Source of the DNA: Phycisphaerales bacterium
GTDB taxonomy: Bacteria; Planctomycetota; Phycisphaerae; UBA1845; Fen-1342
Assembly: GCA_016710275.1 (NCBI GenBank)
Contig: JADJXS010000001.1
Coordinates: forward strand, 2,108,001 to 2,172,000
DNA: 64,000 nucleotides
Reading direction: 5' to 3'
The notes beneath the pieces are model-generated. The model saw nothing but the letters and a program-made list of their open reading frames with translations. It had not been told where the DNA came from and ran no database searches. The translations under genes and the position numbers were made by a program. Of this stretch, positions 16,566 to 25,439 are shown piece by piece. How positions within the stretch are numbered: the stretch's first letter is position 1; each line of letters starts with the position of its first letter.

Positions 16566-17915
16566 ATGCAAGACGCGCGTGCGCACTTCGTGCTGGTGGG
16601 AGGCGGGCTGGCCGGGGCGCTGCTGGCCGCCGGGCTGGGGCAGGATGGCTACCGCGTCGATCTCTTCGAGCGCCGCAGCGACCCCGGGGCCGGCAACTTC
16701 GTCGGCGGCCGGTCGATCAACCTCGCCCTCTCGGCCCGCGGCATCCACGCACTCGAACAACTCGGCCTGGCCGATGAGGTGCTGGCCGACGCCATTCCGA
16801 TGCACGGCCGCATGATCCACGGACGCGACGGCAGCCTGCATCGACAGCCCTACGACCGGGATCCTTCGCGACACATCAACTCCGTAGGCCGGGCCGTGCT
16901 CAACCGCGTCACGATCGCCGCCGCGCGACGGCTACCCAACGTGAACGTGCACTTCAACCACCGCTGCGTCGACGTTGACACCGATCGACCGGCGGCCCGC
17001 TTTGTGCGCGAGGAAACCGGGGAAGCGGTCGAGGTCGCCGGGGACGCCGTCATCGGCGTTGATGGAGCGTATTCGGCAGTCCGCCGGGCGCTGCAGCGGC
17101 AGGAGCGTTTTGACTACTCCCAACAATATCTTGCGCACGGCTACAAGGAGCTGACCATTCCGCCCGGCTCCGGCGGCGAGTTCCTGATGGAACGCAACGC
17201 GCTGCACATCTGGCCGCGTCGCAGCTTCATGATGATCGCGCTGCCCAACCCGGACGGCTCCTTCACCTGCACGCTGTTCTTCCCCTTCGAGGGGCCGCTG
17301 AGCTTCGCCGCGCTGCGCTCGCCCTCCGACGTGGAGTCGCTCTTTTCCCGGGAATTCCCCGACGCCGTTCCGCTGATGCCGACGCTGCTGGATGATTTTT
17401 TCACGAATCCGACCGGGTCGATGGTCACGGTGCGCTGCGCACCCTGGCACGCGGGGGGGCGCGTGGCGCTGCTGGGGGACGCTGCGCACGCGATTGTGCC
17501 CTTCTTCGGGCAGGGGGCCAATTGCGCCTTCGAGGATTGCGATGAGCTGCGGCGCTGCCTGCGCGAGCGCGATTCGCGCGAACAGGCCTTCGCGGAGTAT
17601 CAGCGCCGCCGCCGCCCGAACTCCGAGGCCATCGCCGACCTGGCGATCGCCAACTTCGTCGAGATGCGCGACAAGACCGCAGCGCCGGCCTTCCGCGCCT
17701 ACAAGATGCTGGAGCGCCGGCTGCATGGCTGGCTGCCGGGCGTCTTCGTCCCGCTCTACACGATGATCAGCTTCACGCGAATCCCCTATGCACAGGCCCG
17801 CGCGCGCGCGAAGCGCCAGGAGCAACTGCTGATCGTCGGCACAGCGGCGCTGCTGCTGATCCTGCTATGGATCGCGCTGTTGATCGTGCGGTGCGTCTGG
17901 CCGGCGGGCGGCTAA
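16566..17915 (+). CDS. kmo: Kynurenine 3-monooxygenase with C-terminal membrane anchor
   Basis: FAD- and NADPH-dependent hydroxylase converting kynurenine to 3-hydroxykynurenine. Its 449 residues show the Rossmann FAD motif VGGGLAGALLA (about 10-20), GRSINLALSARG (about 48-59), typical of KMO, and GDAAHAIVPFFGQGANCAFED (about 304-324). A strongly hydrophobic segment at the C-terminus (about 420-440, after QEQLLIVG) predicts a membrane anchor, as in mitochondrial KMO; the soluble Pseudomonas type lacks it. No other kynurenine-pathway gene is adjacent. It ends convergently with rpiB (4-bp overlap). Confidence 0.9.
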   Translation: MQDARAHFVLVGGGLAGALLAAGLGQDGYRVDLFERRSDPGAGNFVGGRSINLALSARGIHALEQLGLADEVLADAIPMHGRMIHGRDGSLHRQPYDRDPSRHINSVGRAVLNRVTIAAARRLPNVNVHFNHRCVDVDTDRPAARFVREETGEAVEVAGDAVIGVDGAYSAVRRALQRQERFDYSQQYLAHGYKELTIPPGSGGEFLMERNALHIWPRRSFMMIALPNPDGSFTCTLFFPFEGPLSFAALRSPSDVESLFSREFPDAVPLMPTLLDDFFTNPTGSMVTVRCAPWHAGGRVALLGDAAHAIVPFFGQGANCAFEDCDELRRCLRERDSREQAFAEYQRRRRPNSEAIADLAIANFVEMRDKTAAPAFRAYKMLERRLHGWLPGVFVPLYTMISFTRIPYAQARARAKRQEQLLIVGTAALLLILLWIALLIVRCVWPAGG

Positions 17916-18382
17916 CCGGCGGCCGGGGGCGGGCAGGGGGGTTGACCATTCTCAAACGCGGCGATTTTCTCCAGCCGCCGCTCGTGCCGCCCCCCCTCAA
18001 ACTCCGTTTGCAGCCACAGTCGCACGATGCTCTGCATCAGCGCATCGCCGACCAGGTCGGCCGGCAGGCAGAGCACGTTGGCGTTGTTGTGCCGCCGCGA
18101 CATCTGCGCGGTCAGCTCATCGTGAACCAGCGCCGCGCGCACCCCGCTCACTTTGTTGGCCGCGATCGACATGCCGATGCCCGTGCCGCAGAACAGCACG
18201 CCCGCGCCCGCCTCACCGCCGGCCACGCTGCGCGCAACGGCGATGCCGGCGTCGGGATAATCCGCGGTGCGGGGCGAATCGGTGCCGCAGTCCAGCACCG
18301 TGTGGCCGAGCGATTGCAGCATCGCTTTGATGCGCTCCTTGGCCGTGTACCCGCGGTGGTCGCTACCAATCGCGATCTTCAT
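17912..18382 (-). CDS. rpiB: Ribose-5-phosphate isomerase B
   Basis: Interconverts ribose-5-phosphate and ribulose-5-phosphate. Its 156 residues include the RpiB signatures IGSDHRGY (about 5-12), DCGTDSPRTADYPD (about 31-44), the catalytic-Cys region GVLFCGTGIGMSIAANK (about 61-77) and HNNANVLCLPAD (about 97-108). The ATG lies inside the end of the Sua5-phosphatase gene (20-bp overlap), so the two are co-transcribed. The same trio of functions sits together in Bacillus subtilis (ywlC, ywlE, ywlF). Confidence 0.95.
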   Translation of the reverse strand: MKIAIGSDHRGYTAKERIKAMLQSLGHTVLDCGTDSPRTADYPDAGIAVARSVAGGEAGAGVLFCGTGIGMSIAANKVSGVRAALVHDELTAQMSRRHNNANVLCLPADLVGDALMQSIVRLWLQTEFEGGRHERRLEKIAAFENGQPPCPPPAAG

Positions 18383-19496
18383 GGATCAGCTCCTCGGCGC
18401 GGCGCTGCACCGCTGCTTCGATTTGCGCTGCGGCCTCCGAATAGGCCGATACCCCGCCGCCGACAGGGTCGCTCACCGGTCGGTCATCCAGCAGCCGGGC
18501 GCGCTCCGCCGCCGCCGGAACCAGGTCCAGCACCGCGGCGAGATGGTCGGGCGTCATGGCGAAGATGTGCTCGCTGCGCTGGATCAATTCCGGCGTCAGT
18601 TGCTGCGATGCGTGACGGGTGGCCTGAATACCGCGCGCGTGCAATTCCCGGATCGCCCCCTCGGAAGCAGCCCCGCCCGCGGACGCAAATGCTCCGGCCG
18701 AGAGCACCTCGAAGCCGGAATCGCCAAGCGCCTCGACGCTGGTCTCCAGCCGTTCCGCCAGCACGCGGCGCATCAGGTACTCCGCCATCGGAGATCGGCA
18801 CGTGTTGCCGGTGCAGACGAACAGGACGGTGGTCCGCACCAGCCGGCGGATGACCCGCTCATCCCACACGCCCGCTCGCACGATCCGCCAGGCCTCCCCG
18901 CGAACCTCGACGATCGTGGACGGCGCGGCGAAGCGGGAACGGCCGCCGTCCAGCACCACATCCGCCCCCTCCAGCAACGCGCTGTCCGCACCGCCGATGT
19001 CGAAGGCCGGCGGGCGGCCGGCCGCATTCACGCTCGTCGCGACGACCGGCACACCGGCGCGCGACAGCAGGCTCTGGGCGACCGGGTGATCCGGGCAGCG
19101 CATGCCGACCACGCCGCGGCAATAAATCAGCTCGAGCCATTCCGCCCCGCGGCTTTGCGCAGCCCGCGTCTGGTCGGGTGCGGGATCCGCCCACGTCACG
19201 GTCAGCGGGCCGGGCCAGCCCTTGTTCACCAGCCGCCGCAGCACGCGCGACGGCCGGCTCACATATTCGCGCGCCGCGGCGGGATCCGGCAGGTGCAGCG
19301 TGAAAGGCTGGGCGTCGTCGCGGCCCTTCAGTCGGCGCAGGCGCTGCAGCGGCTCTGCGGCGACGGCGGCCCCCACCCCATAAACCGTCTCGGTCGGGAA
19401 GATCACCACGCCGCCGCCGCGCAGCGCCTCGGCGGCGTCTGCGATGGCGCGCTCGTCGGCCGCACCGCTGACCGGAATGACATGCGTCGAGGACAC
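18363..19496 (-). CDS. Fusion of Sua5/TsaC threonylcarbamoyl-AMP synthase and low-molecular-weight phosphatase
   Basis: One 377-residue chain joins two enzymes. Residues about 10-210 are a YrdC/Sua5 domain (VIFPTETVYGVGA, LKGRDDAQPFTLH, VVATSVNAAGRP), which makes the threonylcarbamoyl adenylate used for tRNA t6A. From about 222 it is a low-molecular-weight phosphatase: the P-loop VLFVCTGNTCRSPMAE carries the nucleophilic Cys and Arg, and DRPVSDP supplies the likely general-acid Asp. The P-loop matches the protein-arginine phosphatase YwlE, including the Thr before the second Cys that YwlE uses for arginine selectivity. GTG start with AGGAG 6 nt upstream. Overlaps rpiB. Confidence 0.92.
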   Translation of the reverse strand: MSSTHVIPVSGAADERAIADAAEALRGGGVVIFPTETVYGVGAAVAAEPLQRLRRLKGRDDAQPFTLHLPDPAAAREYVSRPSRVLRRLVNKGWPGPLTVTWADPAPDQTRAAQSRGAEWLELIYCRGVVGMRCPDHPVAQSLLSRAGVPVVATSVNAAGRPPAFDIGGADSALLEGADVVLDGGRSRFAAPSTIVEVRGEAWRIVRAGVWDERVIRRLVRTTVLFVCTGNTCRSPMAEYLMRRVLAERLETSVEALGDSGFEVLSAGAFASAGGAASEGAIRELHARGIQATRHASQQLTPELIQRSEHIFAMTPDHLAAVLDLVPAAAERARLLDDRPVSDPVGGGVSAYSEAAAQIEAAVQRRAEELIHEDRDW

Positions 19497-19834
19497 CGCG
19501 TCTCCTGACTCGGTGAATTCTCGCGGTCGCGGCGAAGCGGGTCAACCACGAGAGTGAGCGGCCGATCGACGGGCGATAAAACGATCGAGCACCATGCCGT
19601 GACGGCTACGCACGCCGCGCTGCGCCGCGCGGCCGTCACGGCGCTCTCGCAGAGCTTCGAGCCGCAGCGGGTTTCGCTTGCCTGCCCCGGACGATCCGTC
19701 TATCCTCAAAATCGGGCGGGCGCGAACCCGCGCCCCGCTCCCGCGGTACATCTTTCGGCTGCGTGGTGGTTCGCCGCGTATCCATCCGCCCCTCGAAGAC
19801 GCTTGCCGGGGCGCCTCGGCACGGGAGAACGCGC
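19497..19834. other. 338-bp divergent intergenic region
   Basis: Separates the Sua5 fusion from ilvE and must hold promoters for both. One candidate is seen for ilvE (19678-19706). No gene or repeat is supported. Confidence 0.55.
19678..19706 (+). promoter_or_regulatory. Candidate sigma-70 promoter upstream of ilvE
   Basis: TTGCCT, a 17-nt spacer and TATCCT match the consensus at 4 of 6 positions each. The predicted transcript would have a leader of about 120 nt before the ilvE ATG. Tentative. Confidence 0.35.
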
Positions 19835-20785
19835 ATGAGCACGGCTATCTACGGTGTGGAGAATCTCGACCCCAAGCCGCACCTCAAGATCTGGATGAAC
19901 GGCCAGTTGGTGCCCGTCGATCAGGCGCGGATCAACGTCTTCGATCACGGCCTGCTCTATGGCGACGGCGTGTTCGAGGGCATCCGCAGCTACAACGGCC
20001 GCATCTTCGAGTGCGAAGCGCATGTGCACCGGCTCTTCAACTCCGCCAAGGCCATCAAGCTCACGATTCCATTCACGGAGGAGCAGGTCGCCGCGGGCAT
20101 GTACGACGCGATGGCCGCCAACGGCCACATGGGGCCGGACAAGGATTGCTACCTGCGCGTCGTGGTGACGCGCGGCGTCGGCCTGCTCGGCATCTCGCCG
20201 CTGCGTGCGTGGAAGCCGACGCTCTACATCATCGCCGATACGATCCTCATGTATCCGCGCGAGATGTACGAAAAGGGCATGCCGGTCGTCGTCAGCAGCT
20301 TCACCCGCAACCACAGCAACGCCATGCCCCCCAGCATCAAGTCCCTGAATTACCTCAACAATATCCTCGCCAAGCTCGACGCCCTCGAACACGGCTTCCC
20401 CGAAGCGATCATGCTCAACCACATGGGCTACGTCTCGGAGGCCACCGGCGACAACATCTTTCTCGTCCGCGACGGCCAGCTCCAGACGCCGCCCACTTCC
20501 GCCGGCATTCTTGAGGGAATCACCCGCAACACCGTCATCCGCCTCGCGCGCGAGATGGGCATTGAGGCCGTCGAGAAGGAGATCGTCCGCACGAATCTCT
20601 ATTACGCGGACGAAATCTTCCTGACCGGCACCGGCGCTGAAATCATCGGGGTCCGCGAAGTCGATCGGCGGCCGGTCGGCGACGGAACCGTCGGCCCGAT
20701 CACGCGCCGGCTGATGGACGCCTATCAGAAGCACGTCCGCCTGGCCGCGGTCAGCGCCAAGCTGCCCTCCGGCGTGCGTGTCTGA
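19835..20785 (+). CDS. ilvE: Branched-chain amino acid aminotransferase
   Basis: PLP enzyme transferring amino groups to and from Leu, Ile and Val. A 316-residue class IV aminotransferase with VFDHGLLYGDGVFEGIRSYN (about 35-54), the catalytic-Lys region IKSLNYLNNILAKLDA (about 168-183) and the phosphate-binding GYVSEATGDNIFLV (about 199-212). GGAGA lies 8 nt before the ATG. Similar D-amino-acid or aminodeoxychorismate enzymes exist; length and motifs favour IlvE. Confidence 0.93.
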   Translation: MSTAIYGVENLDPKPHLKIWMNGQLVPVDQARINVFDHGLLYGDGVFEGIRSYNGRIFECEAHVHRLFNSAKAIKLTIPFTEEQVAAGMYDAMAANGHMGPDKDCYLRVVVTRGVGLLGISPLRAWKPTLYIIADTILMYPREMYEKGMPVVVSSFTRNHSNAMPPSIKSLNYLNNILAKLDALEHGFPEAIMLNHMGYVSEATGDNIFLVRDGQLQTPPTSAGILEGITRNTVIRLAREMGIEAVEKEIVRTNLYYADEIFLTGTGAEIIGVREVDRRPVGDGTVGPITRRLMDAYQKHVRLAAVSAKLPSGVRV

Positions 20786-20832
20786 AGCCGCGGATATCGA
20801 GGTAGCGCGGCCCCGCCCGCGCGAGGTTGCCC

Positions 20833-21546
20833 ATGCAGAGCAAAGCCAGCACCGTCGCCGAATATCTCTCAGAGTTGCCGATCGAGCGCCGCGCCGCGAT
20901 TCAGTCGGTGCGACGAACGATCCTCGACAATCTCGACAAGGCCGGCGATGGCGACGGCTTCGAGGAGGGAATGTCGTACGGCATGATCGGCTACTTCGTC
21001 CCGCATCGCGTCTATCCCCCCGGCTACCACTGCAACCCGAAAATGCCGCTGCCCTTCGCCGGCCTGGCGTCGCAGAAAAATCACATGTCGGTGTACCTGT
21101 TCAGCATCTACGGCGACACCGAGCACACCGACTGGTTCGCAAAAGCCTGGCAGCGCACCGGCAAGAAGCTCGACATGGGCAAGTGCTGCATCCGCTTCAA
21201 GAAGCTCGACGACCTGGCGCTCGACGTGATCGGGGAGGCCGTCCGCCGCATGCCGGCACGAAAGTTCATCCGCTATTACGAAGCGGCCATCGCGCCGGAG
21301 AATCGCGGCCGTCCCCCGGGCCGCGCCTCGTCCACGTCCGGCCGCAAGCCGGCCGGCGGGTCGAAAAGCCGCGCCGCCGAATCGGGCCGATCCGGCCGAA
21401 AGAGCTCCGCCGCGTCGGCGAATTCAGCCACCCGCCGTCCCGCCAGTTCTGGCGCCTCCAAGGCCCGGCCGGGCGCAAAGCCGGCGCGCCGCCAGTCTTC
21501 AGCCACCAAGCGCAGCGCACCCGCGTCTCGCGCAGCGCGTCGCTGA
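20833..21546 (+). CDS. DUF1801-family protein with basic, histone-like tail
   Basis: A 237-residue protein in two parts. Residues 1-150 are a DUF1801 domain (frataxin/YdhG-like fold) with EGMSYGMIGYFVP, MSVYLFSIYG and a MGKCCIRFKKLDDLALDV stretch. Residues about 155-237 are low-complexity Ser/Ala/Arg/Lys/Gly with several SGRK/SGAS and KPAG-like repeats, resembling histone-H1-like basic tails. The ATG at 20833 has GAGG 6 nt upstream and is preferred over the TTG two codons earlier. The domain is sometimes described as an iron-chaperone relative; the tail suggests nucleic-acid binding (inference). Confidence 0.75.
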   Translation: MQSKASTVAEYLSELPIERRAAIQSVRRTILDNLDKAGDGDGFEEGMSYGMIGYFVPHRVYPPGYHCNPKMPLPFAGLASQKNHMSVYLFSIYGDTEHTDWFAKAWQRTGKKLDMGKCCIRFKKLDDLALDVIGEAVRRMPARKFIRYYEAAIAPENRGRPPGRASSTSGRKPAGGSKSRAAESGRSGRKSSAASANSATRRPASSGASKARPGAKPARRQSSATKRSAPASRAARR

Positions 21547-21592
21547 CGCGCCGGCAGACCAATCGGCCTGTCTCGATCAGCCCCCGCTCGAT

Positions 21593-24500
21593 CTATCGCA
21601 CGTTGAAGTAGCGCGCCTCGGGATGCACCGTCACCAGCGCGCTGGTGCTCTGCTCCGGGTCGAGCTGATACTCATCGCTGAGCGTCACGCCGATCCGCTC
21701 CCCGCCGAGCAGCGCCATCAAGCGGACCTGGTCCTCCAGGTTCGGGCACGCCGGATAGCCGAAGCTGTAGCGGCTGCCGCGGTATCCCTGTTGGAACAGC
21801 CGCGGAATCTCCCGCGCATCATGCTCTCCCACGCCCAGCTCGGCTCGAACCAGCTTGTGAACGTACTCCGCCAGCGCCTCGGCCAGTTCCACGCCCAGCC
21901 CGTGCAGGAACAGGTACTGCTGATACTCGTTCTTTGCGAACCACTCGCGGGCCGTTTCGCTCACCTGCCGCCCGCTGGTGACCAGTTGCAGCGCGACCAC
22001 GTCCGTCTCGCCGCTTTCGAGCGGGCGAAAGAAGTCGGACAGGCACAGGTGCGGCGCGTTTCGCTGCCGCGGAAAGCGGAACCGCGCCGCCTCGCGCCGC
22101 GACCCGCCGTTGTCGCCGGGAGGCTCCCAGACGATCAGCTCATCGCCGTCGCTGTTGCAGGGCCAGTATCCGTACACGGCGGCCGGGCGCAGGATCTCCT
22201 CGCGCTCGCAGCGCGCCACCAGCTCGCGCAGGATCGGTCGCACCTCGCCGTCGACGTACCGTCGGAATTCATCGCGGCTGCGGCCGCGCTTGCGAAACGC
22301 CCATTGCACCTGGAACAGCATCACCTCGTTCAGGTAGCCCAGCGCCGCCCGCACCGGGATGCGCTCCATCACCCGCGCGCCCCAGAAGGGCGGCCGCGGC
22401 ACCGGATGATCCGCGCGCACCGCTGATCGCGTTCCGCCGCCTGAGCCAGCCGCTCCCTCCGGCGCCGCGGCATCGCTCTCCTCGGTGTCCCCGACCTCCA
22501 CCAGCCCGTAGCGCTGCTCCAGTTCCACGGAGAGATCCGCGCTTCGTGCCGCCGCCGGGCGAGCCGCGGGGCGCTGCGCAGTGCCTGTCACTATGCCGGC
22601 CGGCCGGCCGACGCCGCCGGCTGCGGCCGCGATGGAAGCGCCGCCCGCAGTCGATGCGCCGCCCGCCGCGGCGCCCGAACGGGCGAACGATTCAGGCGTC
22701 CCGCCGCCGACGATGTGCTCCATCAGCCGCAGCCCCTCGAAGGCATCCTTGGCGTAGTACAGATTTCCTTCGTACTGCGGTCGCAGATCTTCCTCGACGT
22801 ATCGCCGCGTCAGCGCCGCGCCGCCGAGAATGACCGGCGTGCGAATCTCGTGCTCGTTGAGCACCAGCAGGTCGTCGCGCATGACAATCGTCGACTTGAC
22901 CAGCAGCCCGGACAGCCCGATCGCATCGGCGCCATGCTCGCGCAGCGCCGCAATGATGTTGTTCACCGGCTGCTTGATCCCCAGGTTCAGCACGGTGTAG
23001 CCGTTATTGCTGAGGATGATGTCCACCAGGTTTTTGCCGATGTCGTGCACGTCGCCGCGAACCGTGGCCAGCACGATCCGGCCGCGGCTCGACCCCTCGC
23101 GCCGCTCCATCAGCGGCTCGAGGTGGGCCACCGCGGCCTTCATTGTCTCGGCGCTCTTGAGCACGAACGGAAGCTGCATCGCGCCCGAGCCGAACAGCTC
23201 GCCGACGGTCTTCATTCCGTCGAGCAGAAACGTGTTGATGATCTCCAGCGGCGCGTAGCGCTGCAGCGCTTCGTCGAGATCGCGCTCGATGCCCGGCCGC
23301 GCTCCGTCCACGATCCTGCGCCGCAGGCGATCCTCGATCGGCAGGTCAGCGATCTGCACTTTCGTCGCCAGCGCTTCGCCCTCCGCGAACAGGCCGATGA
23401 AGCGCTCCAGCGGATCCCCCGCCTCGCGGCGATCGTAGATCAGGTCCAGCGCCGCGTTCCAGCGCTCCTCCCCGATCTGGTTGCGCGGCAGAATCTTGGC
23501 TGCGTGAACGATGGCCGCTGTCAGCCCGCGCTGGCGCGCCTCGTGCAGAAACGCCGAGTTCAGCACCACCCGCGCCGCAGGCTGCAGGCCGAAGCTGATG
23601 TTCGAAAGGCCCAGGATCGACTGGCAGCGCGGCAGGCTTTTCATGACCGCCTCAATGCCGTCGAGCGTCTCCAGCCCCAGCCGCCGATCCGCCTCGCTGC
23701 CCGTCGTGATCGGGAAGGTCAGCACGTCGAAGAAGATGTCCTCGCTGCGCAGCCCGTGCCGGTTCACCAGCAGGTCGTGCAGCCGCAGCGCGATCGAGAG
23801 TTTTCGATCCGCGGTCTTGGCCATCGCTTCGGTCGGATGCTCGTCGATGGTCAGCGCCACCACCGCCGCGCCATATTGCCGGCATAACCGGCAGACGCGG
23901 TCAAGCTTCTCCTCGCCGTCCTCGAGGTTCACCGAATTCACGATGCACTTGCCGCCGGCCAGCTTCAGCCCCGCTTCCAGCACGTCCAACTGCGTGCTGT
24001 CCAGCATCAGCGGCGCCGTGACTTCCCGCGCGAAGCGATCCACCACGCGCCGCATGTCCGGCGCGCCTTCGCGTCCGACGTAGTCAACGCAGATGTCGAG
24101 AACGTGCGCGCCCTCCTCCTTGACCTGCTCGATCCCGATCTGCACCAGCCCGTCCAGGTCCCCCTCGGCCAGCATCCGCTTGAACGCCCGCGAGCCGTTG
24201 GTGTTGCAGCGCTCCCCGACGATCAGCGCGCTGTTGTCCTGCCGCGACGTGACCGCCTGGTAGAGGCTGCTCACCGACGCTTCCGCCACCGGTGCGCGCT
24301 GCGCCGGCTGCAGCGGCGCCGCGCCGCTCGGCCGCAGCGCTCGCACTACCTCCGCCAGGTGCGCCGCGGTCGTTCCGCAGCAGCCGCCCACGATGTTCAC
24401 CCCGTCCGCCGTGACGAACTCGCGCAGCCAGCGGGCCAGCTCGGCCGGCCCCAGCGGGAAGTGCGCCTGCCCGTTCATCACGACCGGCAATCCCGCATTG

Positions 24501-25252
24501 GGCAGCACGCTCAGCCGTCGCGTGCAGCAGCGCGAGAGATAGCGGATGTGCTCGCTCATCTCCTGCGGGCCGGTGGCGCAGTTCAGCCCGATGACATCGA
24601 CCTCGGGAAACGCCTCAATCGCGGCGATCGCGGCGGCGATGTCGGTGCCGACCAGCATCGTGCCGGTCGTTTCCATCGTCACCTGGCACATCAGCGGCAG
24701 CTTCCGCCCGATCCGCTCGAAGTTCATCCTCGCGGCCTGAATCACGATTTTCGTCTGGAGAATGTCCTGACAGGTCTCGATCAGCAGTGCGTCCGCACCG
24801 CCGTCGACCAGCCCGCGAATCTGCTCGGCGTAGCTGTCCAGCAGAAAGTCGTAATCCACCTGCCGCAGCGAGACCAGCTTCGTGCCCGGGCCGATCGAGC
24901 CGACCACGAACCGCGGCCGTTCGGCCGTCGAATAGGCGTCGCACGCCCGCCGCGCAATCTGCGCTGCGCACACGTTCAATTCGTAGCAGCGCGGCTCCAG
25001 GTCAAATTCGGCCAGCACGTGCTTCATGCCGCCGAACGTGTTGGTCTCGACCGCGTCGCAGCCGACCTCCAGAAAGTCGCGGTGAATCCGCTCAATGGCG
25101 TCGGGGCGCGAAAAGTTCAGCACCTCGGTGCAGTTCTCAAGGCCCTGATAATCGGACAGCGGCAGGTCCAGCGCGTGTACGCTGGTGCCCATCGCCCCGT
25201 CCAGGATCAGCACGCCGCGATCCAGCGCGGCGAGAAAGTCTGGCTTGCTCAC
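21593..25252 (-). CDS. metH: Cobalamin-dependent methionine synthase
   Basis: Full-length, 1219 residues. The homocysteine domain (about 1-310) has the zinc-binding Cys residues in GLNCATGP and GGCCGTT. A pterin-binding domain (about 340-610) has IVGERCNTNGSRAFKRM. The cobalamin cap and binding domains (about 645-885) include DVHDIGKNLVDIIL, with the His that coordinates cobalt. An Ala/Gly/Pro-rich linker of roughly 100 residues is unusually long. The reactivation domain (about 985-1219) has GSRYSFGYPACPNLEDQ, the S-adenosylmethionine-binding segment. GTG start with GAGGAA upstream. No cobalamin riboswitch fits the 187-bp gap upstream. Confidence 0.97.
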   Translation of the reverse strand: MSKPDFLAALDRGVLILDGAMGTSVHALDLPLSDYQGLENCTEVLNFSRPDAIERIHRDFLEVGCDAVETNTFGGMKHVLAEFDLEPRCYELNVCAAQIARRACDAYSTAERPRFVVGSIGPGTKLVSLRQVDYDFLLDSYAEQIRGLVDGGADALLIETCQDILQTKIVIQAARMNFERIGRKLPLMCQVTMETTGTMLVGTDIAAAIAAIEAFPEVDVIGLNCATGPQEMSEHIRYLSRCCTRRLSVLPNAGLPVVMNGQAHFPLGPAELARWLREFVTADGVNIVGGCCGTTAAHLAEVVRALRPSGAAPLQPAQRAPVAEASVSSLYQAVTSRQDNSALIVGERCNTNGSRAFKRMLAEGDLDGLVQIGIEQVKEEGAHVLDICVDYVGREGAPDMRRVVDRFAREVTAPLMLDSTQLDVLEAGLKLAGGKCIVNSVNLEDGEEKLDRVCRLCRQYGAAVVALTIDEHPTEAMAKTADRKLSIALRLHDLLVNRHGLRSEDIFFDVLTFPITTGSEADRRLGLETLDGIEAVMKSLPRCQSILGLSNISFGLQPAARVVLNSAFLHEARQRGLTAAIVHAAKILPRNQIGEERWNAALDLIYDRREAGDPLERFIGLFAEGEALATKVQIADLPIEDRLRRRIVDGARPGIERDLDEALQRYAPLEIINTFLLDGMKTVGELFGSGAMQLPFVLKSAETMKAAVAHLEPLMERREGSSRGRIVLATVRGDVHDIGKNLVDIILSNNGYTVLNLGIKQPVNNIIAALREHGADAIGLSGLLVKSTIVMRDDLLVLNEHEIRTPVILGGAALTRRYVEEDLRPQYEGNLYYAKDAFEGLRLMEHIVGGGTPESFARSGAAAGGASTAGGASIAAAAGGVGRPAGIVTGTAQRPAARPAAARSADLSVELEQRYGLVEVGDTEESDAAAPEGAAGSGGGTRSAVRADHPVPRPPFWGARVMERIPVRAALGYLNEVMLFQVQWAFRKRGRSRDEFRRYVDGEVRPILRELVARCEREEILRPAAVYGYWPCNSDGDELIVWEPPGDNGGSRREAARFRFPRQRNAPHLCLSDFFRPLESGETDVVALQLVTSGRQVSETAREWFAKNEYQQYLFLHGLGVELAEALAEYVHKLVRAELGVGEHDAREIPRLFQQGYRGSRYSFGYPACPNLEDQVRLMALLGGERIGVTLSDEYQLDPEQSTSALVTVHPEARYFNVR

Positions 25253-25359
25253 TGTGATTCCTCAGCGGCGGGTGCGGCCGCAATGCCCTTTCGGATTCTC
25301 GCTGCAACGTCCTTCCAGGGCGTTGGCCAATTCGCCGTTTCCCGGGAGCGCTGCCGGAC

Positions 25360-25387
25360 TTGCCACCCGCATCGGACCGCGTATGAT
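25360..25387 (+). promoter_or_regulatory. Sigma-70-type promoter of the TPR/alpha-CTD gene
   Basis: TTGCCA (5/6), a 16-nt spacer and TATGAT (5/6) lie upstream of the ATG at 25440, giving a leader of about 46 nt that carries the CAGGAG ribosome-binding site. Confidence 0.6.
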
Positions 25388-25439
25388 AGCGGGTTTCATC
25401 GACCCGGGCGCTTCGCCCGCGGCTCAGGAGCGCCCTGCG

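Noticed and set aside
13396..16815. 1139-codon plus-strand open frame
   Set aside because: Antisense to the DUF3352-like and protease genes; its product is His/Arg/Asp-rich with no recognisable domain, whereas the minus strand has signal peptides, catalytic motifs and a terminator.
25253..25439. Cobalamin riboswitch upstream of metH
   Set aside because: The 187-bp gap is shared with a divergent promoter and shows no B12-box-like conserved sequence.
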